Assembly (NCBI GenBank): GCA_905182995.1
Contig: CAJJDP010000059.1
Span: 432,155-496,154, forward strand
DNA length: 64,000 nt
Reading direction: 5' to 3'
Origin: Paramecium octaurelia
Taxonomy: Eukaryota; Ciliophora; Oligohymenophorea; Peniculida; Parameciidae
In this document: positions 38,340 through 50,700 of the stretch, one piece after another
Layout of the letters: the number at the start of each line of letters is the position of its first letter
Position numbering within the stretch: the stretch's first letter is position 1
The notes under the pieces: model-generated
Told to the model about the DNA's origin: nothing
Databases searched by the model: none
What the model saw: the letters and a program-made list of their open reading frames with translations, nothing else
Program-made: the position numbers and the translations under genes

Positions 38340-39535
38340 AATTAATAATTAATATCATTATCTAATAAAATCATCATAGGTTGGCTCAGTTCTGCTTTGT
38401 TTAATAAATTTAATTATTTTGAAAATGTCACTGGCCAATATTGAGAACTAGCCTTTTGCTGAGGCAGGAGTTGACAATATTTATACGCTTTTGCAATCAG
38501 TTCACTGCAAAAATACCCCTTATTGATCAACCCGTCACTTTGTTGTTGTAACAACTTCATAATGTTCAATTGAAATTCCTAACCATAAACTTTCTTTATA
38601 AAATTAAACATAATACATCAATAAATTCTTAAATTCTTTGATCTATATACCCTCTCTCAATATTCAATAGCTTTCTATAACAGATTTTTTTAAAATGAGT
38701 ATTTTTTTGGATAAAGAATTTCCAAAATTCAAAGTCGACTCCCTAATCTAAATTTATCTTTTTTACAATATTATTTTTAACATCAACTACTATGATTTCT
38801 TTATATTCCTATTTTCTAATTATCAATCCAACATGATCAAAATTAGAACTTGTGATCGCTCTCTGTAGCTTAGCCAAATAATGATCAGTTCTTATATAAA
38901 GGTCAATAATACTCAAAAAGCAATATATCGCCTGTTTCTGCCCAATCAAGAAATTCATTTTCAGTCACAAAATTTGCACCAAAATACATATCTTTGACAA
39001 TCAATTTTCGATAGTTGTATCTGAACTTTTCATCTATCATCTTTAAACATTAAAACCATAATTTCCCTTCGATTTCATCATTAAATTTCAGGAAGATTAC
39101 TTTATTCAGTTTGCAAAATTCAATTTTAATTAGTCTTAATGAATTTTTATTACACTTATTTTAATATTACCAATACATTACCTAAATCAAATTAAATGCT
39201 AAATATTTTAAATTAAACACCAAGTTCCATTATTTATCCTCCAAAATTACTAATTTCTCTATCGTTAATTAGAGTGTAGATTTCTTATAACTTCCTGTAT
39301 TTATTTTAATTTGGAATACTCCCTATTTGATTACCGTGTTTCCTAAGGAAGAATTTTTGTATTTTTCTAAAGGCGTGTGACATACTTATGTTTAATTTAC
39401 AAAGCTTTGTTGAAATATGAATTGAGATTCCTTTATTCGATTTTCAATCTAATTTGGGGATTGTTAAACGAAATCCTCAAATTTAACTTAATTATTTAAT
39501 GATTGAATTTCTGAAAAGGATTGGCTTCTCTGCAT
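38336..39535 (-). CDS. PH-like domain plus permuted papain-fold (NlpC/P60-like) protein
   Basis: Three exons (introns of 22 and 23 nt) give about 384 residues. Residues ~60-200 resemble a PH domain (GVFQIKINTGSYKKSTLQL, then KVIFLKFNDEIEGKLWFQCL). The C-terminal half has the permuted papain/YiiX signature: TGDILLFE, then SSNFDHVGLII (His), and YFCSELIAKAYK (Cys nucleophile) near the end. The Cys and His needed for catalysis are present. Such domains act as peptidases or acyltransferases; with PH it is likely to work at membranes. The stop used overlaps the DHHC start by 4 nt; an alternative frame (EPTYDDFIRQ, TGA near 38350) could be the real end. Confidence 0.75.
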
Positions 39536-39568
39536 ATAAATTAATTAAATTATCGTTAAAAAAAAATA

Positions 39569-42262
39569 ATGGATATTTAGCAATTTGAAAAAGAACTCGT
39601 AACCAAATTACAATTCAAAGCCTCATCAAGAGTAGGAGTAGAGACAGTCCTACTTAAAATATTCAAATTCTTCGATTTGACCAATTAAGGATTTCTAAAA
39701 AAATAAGATTTTTTTAAAGCCATTGCTAAATCTGGAGTAACCATAACAGAATAAGAAGTATCATTAACATATTATCTTAGTTTGCCGAAAAATTATGGAG
39801 CCACTATTCTGATGGCATGTAACTTAATTACAAGGATTTCATCAATAGAGTCGTTATAAAAGACAGTTATTAAGAAGATTACTCAGAATCAAGGATCATA
39901 GCCTCACCATTAGAATCCCTAAGAGCTAAAATCCAACTAAAGGGAGCTTTGGGCTTGTTAAACCTAGCAATAAGCTTACCAAATTAGTTTAACTGTCAAC
40001 AATTATAGGACTATTTAAGAAGGTAGGATATAGACATAGAAGGGTTACATCAATTATTTAATGGAGAATTCATGAGTCAAGCTAATCTGATCGGTTTAAT
40101 AAAAGGACAGCTATTGAATTAGTTCCGATAGGCATTGATCACAAATGTATTTTATTCATTTGAATCACGTGAACTAACTCCACAGTTTTTAATAAATAGG
40201 TATTCAGCTGACAAGCATCCTGACATCAAGTTTTTGAGAAGAGACTAAAATGAAATAAAAGAAGAATTTATTACAGGACTAAGTCTTTATCTTTAAATCA
40301 GAGCAATAAAAGTATTGAACATGTAGGATTGGCTTGACTTTTATTCTTATTTTGGATTCAACATTCAAAACGATGAGATCTTCAGAAATATAGTAGTTCA
40401 AGTGTGGAATCTAGATAATTTGAACTAACAATAAGCCTCTCCATCTTAAAGCGTAAAACAAAAGTCTTATTAATAATAATTGTAATAATCTCCTGGATCT
40501 CAGAAGCAAGTCAATTAACAACTTAACTTTTCTCCAGAAAATAAGTCAACTAAGTCCTATTAATAATATTAATAATCTCAAATATAAAGAACTCCAATAT
40601 AATAGCATTAATAAGAACCTGAACAATAAAGACCTTCAGTGCCTAGGTCTGTAAAATCTCATCAATCAGAAAAATCTCATCAGTCTTAATAGTCGTAATT
40701 GTCTGCTACTTCAAAACAGGTTGAATTGATAGTACAAAGAATTAGAAATAGACTAGTATCAAGAGGAGCTCGAGGATTTATTTCCTTGTATAGAGTGGCA
40801 AAGATTTTGGATGCTGATTAAGATGGAATGCTCAATTTATCAGAATTTAGAAGAGCTGTAAGAGATCATAAAATAGAAGTTACAGATCCAGAGATTGATT
40901 TAGTATTCTAATATTTTGACAGAGATGTTTCAGGGTTAATAGATATATGGGGATTCATGTTTGTATTGAGAGGTGAAATGAGTGAATAGAGAATCTAATT
41001 GGTGGAATCATTATTTGAAAAATACAGACAAGGAGACTATATAACTATTTCGAATCTAAGGAACAATTTCACTGTTAGAAATCATCCAGATTTAAAAAGC
41101 GGAAAAAAAAGTGATGATGAAATCATCTAGGATTTTTTTGAACCCTTATAACAATTGCATAATATCAATGGAGGTTTTGGAAATGAAAATATTAGTAAGG
41201 ATGAACTCATAGAATATTTTAGCAATTTTAGTGCTTCTGTTCCTGATGATAAATATTTTGAATAAATTCTTGTTACTGTATTCAGAATATAAGCTGAATA
41301 ACAAAAAACACATCATGCTGGTAATAAATAAGTCTTTGAACCAGATCATAAGCGAAGTTATCTACAAGACCATCATCGATATGTTGTTCAGGGTGGAAGT
41401 GTATCTGCTAATGCTCCTTTTGGTACATTTACTCAATAAGAACAAATCTAATAATAAAGACCTGCTTCAGGATTTGAATAACCAGCTTCATTTAACATCT
41501 TCAAGCCACTTTAAGATAATCCTACCAAATCTAATGTATAATTAGCAAATTCTTAATTGTCACAATAATCTTAATAAAATTAATAATAATAATTTCATTA
41601 TTAGATTGATTAGACTCCTAAATAGTAGAAATAAAAAATTGATAGTTTTTAGATTCTGAAGAACAAGATTTTGTAAAGAGGACTAAGAGGATTGATTAAT
41701 ATTTAACAAAGATTTAGAGTTTTTGATAAGTAAGGAGTGGGATCCTTAGCCTTAAATGATTGGTTGAACAGCTTTAAGTCTTGGAGATTGGACTTGAATG
41801 ACTAGGTAATTTAGGATGTGTTCCATTAACAATAAGTCAATGGGATGATTATTTATGACAATTTTGTTAAATAACTCCAAGGTACTATGAGTCTTAGGAA
41901 GTTCAACATTCTATAATAGGTATTTGAATCTTTGCCTAAATAAAACGTTGATATTGTGAAAAGTATCATATGAATATATAATTAGGTTCTTTTAATTCCA
42001 AAGAGCATCCAGATGTTAAATTAAATAGAAGAAGAGAAGATGATGTACTGTGTGAATTTATCGATACATTCGAATAGCATCATTAAATATATGTAAGAAA
42101 TATATTCTTATTTCGTAGACTGGAACGGACTATTTGAAAAATCCAAATGTTTCATTTGAAGAATTTATCAATTATTATAATAACTTAAGTGCTTTAATAG
42201 AAGATGATACTTAATTTGAATAATTCCTAGGAGCAGTTTGGAATCTTAGAAAAAGATTATGA
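39569..42262 (+). CDS. Large calcyphosin-like multi-EF-hand protein
   Basis: Four exons (introns of 23, 23 and 26 nt) give about 873 residues. Three calcyphosin-like blocks occur. Block 1 is IFKFFDLTNQGFLKKQDF and HYSDGMQLNYKDFINR. Block 2 is AKILDADQDGMLNLSEFRRA, FDRDVSGLIDIWGF and HPDLKSGKKSDDEIIQDF. Block 3 is FRVFDKQGVGSLALNDW, FNSKEHPDVKLNRRREDD and EFIDTFEQHH. DADQDGMLNLSE and DRDVSGLID have good calcium-loop residues; others are degenerate. Q-rich linkers separate the blocks. Calcyphosins are calcium sensors found with cilia and signalling; a structural calcium-binding role is inferred. Confidence 0.85.
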
Positions 42263-42353
42263 AGCATTAACAAATATATATTTTATTATAAAATACTACT
42301 ACAATATAAAGAATAATAAAATTTGAATTTTAAATAATTCAGATAACCACCGA

Positions 42354-44888
42354 ATGAGATTAAATGATTTAACTGAATCGAGGAAGATGTTGAAACAGTT
42401 GAAAGAAAAGGATGTTCGACCGCCTAGATCATATAGTGACTTTTCAAAATCTCCAAGATAATTGCAATTGGACACAATATAATTATATTCATGGGGTATG
42501 ATAGTCAAATGATAGTCTAGGTTTAAATAATTGTGGGCAATTATTGAAAACAAATAAAAATATAATCCCTCATTATTAAGGAGTATAATTATGTTCTGCA
42601 GGGGAAAATCACACTATTATAGTGAATAATAAGAATGAAGTAATAGGGTTTGGTGATAATTAATTCGGATAGTTGGGATATGAATCTAACACCCAACCAA
42701 AATTAACTCCAATATTTAAAGATTAAAGAATAACAAGCGTAGTTTGTGGGGCAGAACATACATTTATGTTGACGGCTAAAGGAGAGGTTTATTCTTGGGG
42801 GTTAAATTTGAAAGGCCAATTAGGATTGGGCTGTTTTGACAACGCTTTTTAGCCTACTCTCGTTTATGGTCTTTTGCCTTTTGGTACAAGCAATAGCAAG
42901 GCAAGAGAACAACAGGTAGGACACAAAAGAATGAAGAGTGCAAATGAAGGAGATTCATCTACTTCCCCAGGTTTGAAGGAAAGATCTTCTTCTATTGATA
43001 ACATAATGGAGCATATTGTTATGATGAAGGAAAAGATTAAATAGAAAAGTTCATGCGAAATATAGTGCTAAATCCTCTTACAAAATGATGAAGCAGTATA
43101 GTAAATATCATGTGGGGCATTACACACATTAGTGTTAACTAATAAAAACAGAGTCTTTTCCTGCGGGTTTGGAGAATCCTATGCTTTAGGACATCCAGAA
43201 AACCAAACACTTAATGAATTCAAATAAGTATCAAATTTACAACACTTCAAAGTCGATAAAATTTGTAGTGGTCTGGCTCACTCAGGGTGCATAGTTGAAG
43301 GAGGAAGATCCTTTATTTGGGGAGTTTGCAAATCAAACAAAGATCAAATAAAGTTACCATAATAAACAAAAATTGTAGATGAATTAAATAGTTAATAATG
43401 TGTTCTAGATATGAAAATGGGAGAGATGTTCACCTTATTTCTCACTAGTAAGGGGGAAGTTTACTCTTTGGGAGAGAATATCTAAGGATAATTAGGAATA
43501 GAATAGAATTGCACTGATGTTCCATTGAAAGTGTTAGGTTTGCCCTTAATCTCATAAATTTCAAGTGGAAGAAATCATTGTGTAGCACTGTCAGCCGATT
43601 ACAAATAAATCTATGGATGGGGATCCAATATTTATGGTTAATTAACTGGACAACCTAGCGTGAATTGTAAAGGAATTATATCTCCGAAATTGCTATTTAC
43701 AGTACCTGAAACTTAAAAGGTAGTTTGTGGTAACTTTCATACTTTGTTACTATCATCATCTTTCTTAGAAATCATTTTAGATGATAATGAAAATACTCAT
43801 AAGGACTAAGAGAAATTAAATGAGGAAGTTGAGAAATGTAAAAATGAGCAAGAAATATTGAAATAATAAAATATTTAATTGTAATTAAAATATGATAGAA
43901 TGAAGAATGAGATTTTGTAGAAAAAGAAAGTCAAAGATCAAAAGGTGTAAACAAATGAATCATATATCTAAAGGCAAATTAAAAAATAATAATCCAAATT
44001 TGATATTTCTGCTTTAGAGATCTCACCAGAACGACCAATTAAACATAGAATATTTTAATCAAGTTTAGATATCGATTTTAATGACATAATGCTTGAAAAA
44101 TAGATAAGTGAAGGTGGATATGGAGTGATTTATAGAGCAAAATGGAGAGAAACTACAGTTGCTGTAAAAATGTTTAAAATTGATGGAATGAATGAAAATC
44201 ACATCAGAGATTTCCTATCAGAATGCCATGCAATGGAGGCACTTAGACATCCCAATATAGTAATGTTTTTAGGTGCTTGTACAAAACCTCCTAATTTGGC
44301 TATTGTTCTTGAATATTGTTAGAGAGGTTCTTTATGGTAGGTAATCTAAAATCATGACATCCATTTAACATGGGAGGATCGAAGGAGGATGGCTTTGGAT
44401 GCAGCAAAAGGAGTATTATATTTACACTCTTTTAACCCTCCCATTTTGCATAGAGATTTAAAAAGTCTAAATTTGTTGTTGGATGAAGCTTTTAGAACTA
44501 AGTTAGCAGACTTTGGATGGACTAGAACTCTATCTAATTATATGACCAGCAAAATAGGTACTTATTAATGGATGGCACCTGAGGTAATCGCAGGATAAAT
44601 ATACACAGAAAAAGCTGATGTTTTTAGCTTCGGCATTATATTGTGGGAAATAGCAGCAAGAGAGCCTCCTTATAGAAGTAATAAGTCATTAATATTTTAG
44701 ACATTACTGGTTTATAGGTATCTTTAGATGTGTTGAATAATGACTTTAGACCCACCATACCAAAAAAAACTCCTGAAGTTTTTGCAAGGCTCACTAAGAG
44801 GTGTTGGGATAGGGATCCAGAAAAGCGTCCATCTTTTAAAGAAATAATTAAGGAACTGGAGATTATGAAATTTCCTCCTGGAATATGA
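42354..44888 (+). CDS. RCC1-repeat and TKL-like protein kinase fusion
   Basis: Three exons (introns of 25 and 23 nt) give about 828 residues. Residues ~40-470 hold RCC1 beta-propeller blades ([46 protein letters not shown]). A coiled-coil linker (470-545) leads to a complete kinase domain: [12 protein letters not shown] glycine loop, VAVKMF lysine, [11 protein letters not shown] catalytic loop, [30 protein letters not shown] and [13 protein letters not shown]. The HRDLKSxN and GTYxWMAPE signatures point to the tyrosine-kinase-like (Raf/MLK-type) group with Ser/Thr activity. The last intron splits the C-lobe and must be removed. The propeller may be a sensor or docking module. Confidence 0.93.
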
Positions 44889-44945
44889 TAATTAATATGA
44901 AAAGTTTTAATATTATTCTTTCATTATTAATTGTGATTATAAATA

Positions 44946-45692
44946 ATGTTTGCATTATCAAGAGGTATCTTTTTATTCAGTATAATAAGCCCTTAAATTT
45001 CAGTAACCAATATTTGCTTTCTCTCAATTTTAATTGCTTAAAGGAAAGTATGCAGTTCCACCTAAACCAAGAAAATAGAAAAATTCAGTACCAATTACAT
45101 TTAATTTAAGGATCTGGCAATTCATCAACAAAAATTAAAAGAGTGGTAAGAAAATTATGATGTCCCAAAAAGACCAAGCATAACATCAGAAAAGATCCAA
45201 TTTTATGGAAAAAAATTCCCTCATTTGAAAACTAAGTGGGCTGAATTATTAGAGCAAATCAAGACTTTACCTGCAGAGGAGGTAGCAAAGAATGACGAAA
45301 TAATTAAAAACTCTGCAGAACAGAAGACTCAAATCTTTTAAAAACGTATGGAAGAGTATCAGAACAAATACTTAGTTAAAGTAGGTAATATGACAGCATA
45401 AGCTATGTTTTTCTCAACCATTCAATTTAACGATCTCAAATCCCTTTGGGCTAAGTACAATGAGTTATCAGAAGAAGAAAAATAAAAATACCAACAATTA
45501 GCTAATGAAGAAAATTAAAGAAAAGATGCAAAATTGGAAAAAATTGCTTAATAATATGGATTGTCACTTGAAGAATTTAAAAAGGAAGTACGTAAAATAA
45601 TTAAAGAAAGCAGAAAAAAGAATGAAGAGTCTTCTTCATCATCTTCAGACGATGAAAAAACATAATCAAATAAGAAAGATTCAAAGAATTGA
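44946..45692 (+). CDS. Mitochondrial HMG-box-like protein
   Basis: Three exons (introns of 25 and 23 nt) give about 232 residues. The start MFALSRALKFQQPIF is a basic amphipathic presequence as in mitochondrial import. Two HMG-box-like stretches follow: VPKRPSITSEKIQFYGKKF and QAMFFSTIQFNDLKSLWAKY with LSEEEKQKYQQLANEENQR. The tail is acidic and Ser-rich (ESSSSSSDDEK). The layout resembles TFAM/Abf2-type proteins that package mitochondrial DNA. HMG residues are only partly conserved, so the family call is moderate while the targeting signal is good. It begins 57 bp after the kinase gene. Confidence 0.65.
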
Positions 45693-46066
45693 TATTAAGA
45701 TAATAAAATTACAAAAATAGATTATAATTTCTAATTATATGTTAAATAGCTTAAAGTCTAGTTACAGTGTATTAGTCTTTATAAAGAGATCTAAATGCCT
45801 AAGAGAATTTTTGTATTTGGATTATTCTCGAGATAAATAATCTAAATAGATTTGTCAATAGATTAATTAAAATATCATTAATATTACATTTTAATACAAT
45901 TATTAGCTTTTCAAAATTTTCTTTATAGTTTAAATATATCAAAATTCAATCTACCCAATAGATTGCTTCTTAGATTAAGATAAATAAAATAAAGTAGTGT
46001 TGACTATTGAAAAGAAAGACTAAATAAATGATAATTTTAACATTAAGTTGTATAGTATTATATAGA
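45693..46066. other. Convergent 3' intergenic region
   Basis: About 370 bp between converging genes. AT-rich; nothing recognised. Confidence 0.4.
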
Positions 46067-48562
46067 TCATTTTAAATCTTATTCCACTCCACTCATCACA
46101 TGTAAAGGATATACATGTGGCATCTAATATGGGTCATTTGAAACTCTCATTCTACTGGACCCTCCAAAATTCATCACTTTTGTTGATGCATATTCTTCGT
46201 AAGATTCCATATGAGTAACCTTAATAGATGTTAAACAATTAGCAAGCACAGATAGGAACAGCGCACAAATAATGATTATCACTACAACAGATTCTTTTTA
46301 TACTGATTAGGCGTACTTTATACACATTCCATCTAGCATTTTATTATAATGATCCTAAATTTCACATATTATTTACTTTGATAAATGTACAATTTGTTGA
46401 CTTAAGCATATTATTCATGCTTGCTAAAATCATTTATTCCTTTTCATTAAATGCCTTAAACTAATTTATGTATAAGTTTAAATCAGTACTAAGTTATTAA
46501 TTTAATGAAATAAATTAAGACTCTAACTATTAAGCTTCTATCCACCCTTAGGCTTAGGATTAAAAATGCTATTTTAATTTCTAAAATTCATTATATTAAT
46601 CTGGACAACTAGGTGAATATTTAGTTATTAAATATGATGGATGCCAGCATAATTATGATTAATTTTAGGAACCTTACTTTTTTGGACTACCTCCATCTGA
46701 ACATGTCTAAAAGGCTAATTCAGCACAATTATTTATTCCTTTAAAATCATTAAACGATTTCACTATTTTGTTAAATTCCTCTTATTACTACTCATCTAGA
46801 TCAATAATTGTTCCGTCTAAAAAGGAAGTCAAACTTTTTGTATTTTTAGATAAGTTTTCGATAAATTATACATAATTGGAATTGATTCTCAAGATTTCTT
46901 CGTCGACTCCCTTGTCACTATTTATGTATGTTCGAATATCTTTCAACTTTTAAACAAAATTTAATTGCTCGTAAATATTTCCATCTTCAAACAAACAACT
47001 TTTTAGTGTTTATTTTGTATCATCAAAATCAATAATGTTTTAAGTTTAATAGACTTCTACTTTATTCACAAACCCATCAAAATATATGCAGATATCATTT
47101 GACAATTCAGAATGAGAATGCAGAAAAATATTAATAATTAAAAGAGCAATTAGTAGTAAATTGCAGACAAACCACAAGAAATCCACAATCGCTTTTATTT
47201 TTAATTGATGATTTACCCAATAGCCTCCCCAAATTAAAATTTGAATAAAACAAAGAATTATTAATGTAATTCCAATACCCTTTACAGAATTTGTATATTT
47301 ATTCATGTTGTCCTTCAAATTTTGATGAAAACTCAAATATTATTTTGAATATTCAAATAGGTAATTATTGATTACTGTTAATTGTTATTGAGCCCTCATA
47401 TATGTTGATGTTAATCTTTAATCTCTAAGAGCAAAAGAGGAGTTTTCAATTGATCCGAAATGCAGAAATATGTTTTCATAAAAACTATTAACTTAATTCA
47501 CTTAATCTATTAATTAAATTGATTCCTATTTTTATTAGATAAGTTAATAATATTCTTAAAACGTTAAATAATCTTCATCTTATTTATTTGAAAGGATGTA
47601 ATCAAACTATAATAATTATTTAAGATTTACTAATTTAGATCTTGAAAAATAGGATTCTGTTTCTTCTATTACATTTGTTCCATTTGAAGATATCATTATT
47701 GGTAAAGGAGAGTTTGGTAGATTTCTCTTTAACCTAAATTAAATAATAATTTACTAATCATTAAATTCAATCATCTCAGAGAATTTTTTTGTCATTTTTA
47801 CAGAGTTTCTATCTGAAAATAAAGCCTTTAAATTTATTTAAAACTCTTGAATATGCTTTGATAATATTTCCAAATCGACTTAAAGATGATAAAATCCAAC
47901 AAAGTTGTCATCGTTTTTGTTTAATAAATCATCAAATGATTAGCTTATATAACAATTTGAATATGAGAGTCCTTCAGTTATATCATTTATAAATATCTAA
48001 ATTTCATTTTTTATATTACAATTGCAATTATTGAACAAACAATTACGGTAAAATTTAGGATAACTATAGAGATGATTCCATATTTATGATACCTTTTTGT
48101 ATTTTCAAGAAATTCTTCCTCGGTATGATTTTTAATCCAAATTACAACAGAACTAAAATTAATAAATATTCTCACTTTGATTTGAAAACAATAAGTATAT
48201 ACATTAGAGAAAGGAAAAAAGTTCCAATTGCAATGATAAGCCAAGGAATTGTGTAGCTTGACAATTAAGAAAAATAAAAATCATTTGAGAGTTCATAACT
48301 GTTGTTAACAAGAATTTCAATGTCTTCTTGTAATTCTAGATGTTATTTAGAATATATTGAACTCCAAACTTATTCTCTTTCCAAATCAGATATGTCAACT
48401 AATTTAAGCTATACTTTTACAAAATTCGATATCTCTACATTCTTCAGTTCGAGTATTCGTCAATTCAATATAAGCTGATTAGTTAACATTTAGAGTAAAG
48501 CTAGTTTGTATTAAAATGATAACTATTAATAAAAAGACAAATGAGTGAAGTTATAAAGTCAT
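46067..48562 (-). CDS. Five-transmembrane prominin-like (or tweety-like) protein
   Basis: Five exons (introns of 22, 23, 23 and 22 nt) give about 801 residues. A signal peptide (LHSFVFLLIVIILIQTSF) and an N-terminal ectodomain with Cys are followed by TM1 (IPWLIIAIGTFFLSLMYILI), a short loop, TM2 (SIVILNFTVIVCSIIAIIF), a large loop of about 250 residues, TM3 (GITLIILCFIQILIWGGYW), TM4 (VDFLWFVCNLLLIALLIINI), a second large loop with several Cys, TM5 (VVVIIIICALFLSVLANCL) and a ~55-residue tail. This 5-TM, two-large-loop topology is that of prominins, which sit on membrane protrusions and cilia. Sequence motifs beyond topology are weak. Confidence 0.7.
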
Positions 48563-48783
48563 TATACCAATTAAATTATTCTAAAAAAATCTGCTTAGAC
48601 ACAACATATATATATAAAAAAGTCTTTGATTTTTGTAAGCTTAGAATTGTAGGTTTGCTGAAGTAAAGTATTTATCATAAATCAACATTAATCTACAATT
48701 CAACTCATGATTTACTAGCCTAAGTATATTTCAATAAAAAATAACATAAAAATGAAATAGATTTTTCAATAATTAATTCTAAT
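48563..48783. other. Intergenic
   Basis: About 220 bp, AT-rich, between two minus-strand genes. It contains only the presumed promoter of the five-TM gene. Confidence 0.4.
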
Positions 48784-49710
48784 TCATTTATCAAGAGGCT
48801 CGAAAAATCTTCTATTTCCTGTTTTAGTGGCAACCATTAATTTATCATATTCGTCCATATGTTCCTCAGTAGGTTGATACATCCATTTTGCTTCTATGTC
48901 AACCTCCTATCTACTATCTTCAGTCAACAAGTGAATCATATATTACTTATAATAAACCATCAACCATTCATCATCTTTTTATCCACTAATCTAAGGTTTC
49001 CCATAAGTTCCTGTACCCAAATGATGAAGTCTTTTTAAATTCATAATTCCTCTCTAATCAGGTTCGGCATCCATTGCTTCATTCCCCAATCGTAAATTCA
49101 GGTTCTTGATTTCTTCTTATTCTTTTTAGTATTAGACCATAAATCCTTTTACTAATTCTTTACAAACTTTCCAACCATGATTGCTCGAATACATTGTTCC
49201 GACTATACCATACCTTTAAGGTAATTACTTTCCATACTCTTCCAGATCATAATGTACAATGTCTTTAATTTAATTGATCTCAATTATTATTATATAAGAA
49301 TACTTCCAAAAAAGAAATTAGCTTGTAAATGTCTAATTATTCATTAGGATCAAATAAAATGTCTCTTTGTTACACTAGCTCCCCTTGCAATCCCCAAACA
49401 GTTCCTTTATCAGGCCTATCAACAACTTTTTCATAATAAGGATCATCTCCATCAAACAAAACAGTTTCTTAAATTAAATTTATGTCTGGTTTTTTTGAGT
49501 CCCTAAGGATTGTGCCTTATTATAATTTGATATCATTGAGACTTCCGATCACATCTAAATAGCCATAAAATTAATACCATCATCTTCATTCTTATCTTCA
49601 TAAGCCATAGAAAATTATTAAGTTGTATCTGAGGTCTTTTTTAATTTATTTACAATCCTAACATTTCTTGCCATAGAGTAAATTGATCGAAAATTTACAA
49701 ACTTAAACAT
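48784..49710 (-). CDS. Unknown protein with possible mitochondrial presequence
   Basis: Three exons (introns of 23 and 25 nt) give about 292 residues. The start MFKFVNFRSIYSMARNVRIV is basic and lacks acids, as in a mitochondrial presequence. The body is soluble and well folded in appearance (KGTVWGLQGELVQQRDILF, RYGIVGTMYSSNHGWKVC, LHHLGTGTYGKPQISGQ). I do not recognise a family. It is the last intact-looking gene before the gene-poor region. Confidence 0.7.
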
Positions 49711-50239
49711 GATGTGTGAATAAAATATAAATATTATTTGCACATTATATATGGTCTATATTGATTAGAATTTTGGAAAAGCTTTGATTATTTGAGGAAT
49801 ACTTTAAATTTCAATAAGGATTCAAATTGATGCCTATGTCAAAAATTAAGCACGTTGGTTATAAATAGATCAAGTTTATTAGAAGAAAATAAATTTACAA
49901 TTATTTACCTAAACTTTTATTTTTCAATTAAAATTATAATTAAGACCTTGAATTTAAAATTTTCATGAGAAATAAATATTGTAGAGTTAAAAAAGGTGAA
50001 TAAAAGGTATAAATAGTTTAATATATTCATTATTCATCAAAAACATAAAATAGTATAAGGAATATTATATGGGTTATTATCATTTTATAGAAAATATTTC
50101 AATGGATTTAGGCTTAAATCACTAATTATGCGCATATATAGTTTGTTTAATATTCTAACTTTTGTATGATAATTAATCAGGTAAGATAATATAAATATAT
50201 CAATCTACTATTAATTTTTGGTGGAAATAGAAATCGTGC
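49711..50239. other. Gene-free AT-rich stretch
   Basis: No convincing frame on either strand. This is where the dense gene pattern of the first 49.7 kb ends. Confidence 0.45.
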
Positions 50240-50700
50240 TGCCCACAAATGTCTTTAAATTTATTTTTCATTAATAAGAATGATAACTAAAATTATGATC
50301 TTTATAACTTTTTTTCAACATTTTGAATAATTCAAATAAATGATTTGCAGAGCAATTTGAATTGACAACTTCTCTTAAAACTTGATAATCTAAACAGTCT
50401 GCTTGCCGTTTCCCATTTTTTTTTCAAAAACTAAAAAATCTATTTTATCCTCAATTATCTAGATTTCATCTAATCACTTAATTATATGGGAATAGAGCAG
50501 CTTTTTGTTAAAAATAACTAATAATATTATTTGCTTTAACTCGTCAATTTGGAGCTCCGTATTGCTATTGTTGTTTTAGTGGTTAGTGGAAATTTGATAA
50601 GGAATCTTAATGGGTTCTGGTTTTTTGTTCAATCTTATTTAATTCATCTTTTTGGCTGCAATAGGATAAGCTTTTCAATTATTTTACTGCTTTATTTTGA
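50240..50700 (-). pseudogene. Decaying protein-coding gene remnant
   Basis: Read on the minus strand from about 50680, protein-like sequence (LNKKPEPIKIPYQIS, LQIDELKQIILLVIFNKK) runs into an in-frame TGA. It continues as LDEIQIIEDKIDFLVFEKKM and then shifts frame to DCLDYQVLREVVNSNCSANH and LFELFKMLKKSYKDHNFSYH. No intron explains the stop or the shift. Family unknown. The plus strand just right of it (50800-50950, HGPRFSFLGMILPINDMN) holds another isolated protein-like scrap. Confidence 0.4.
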
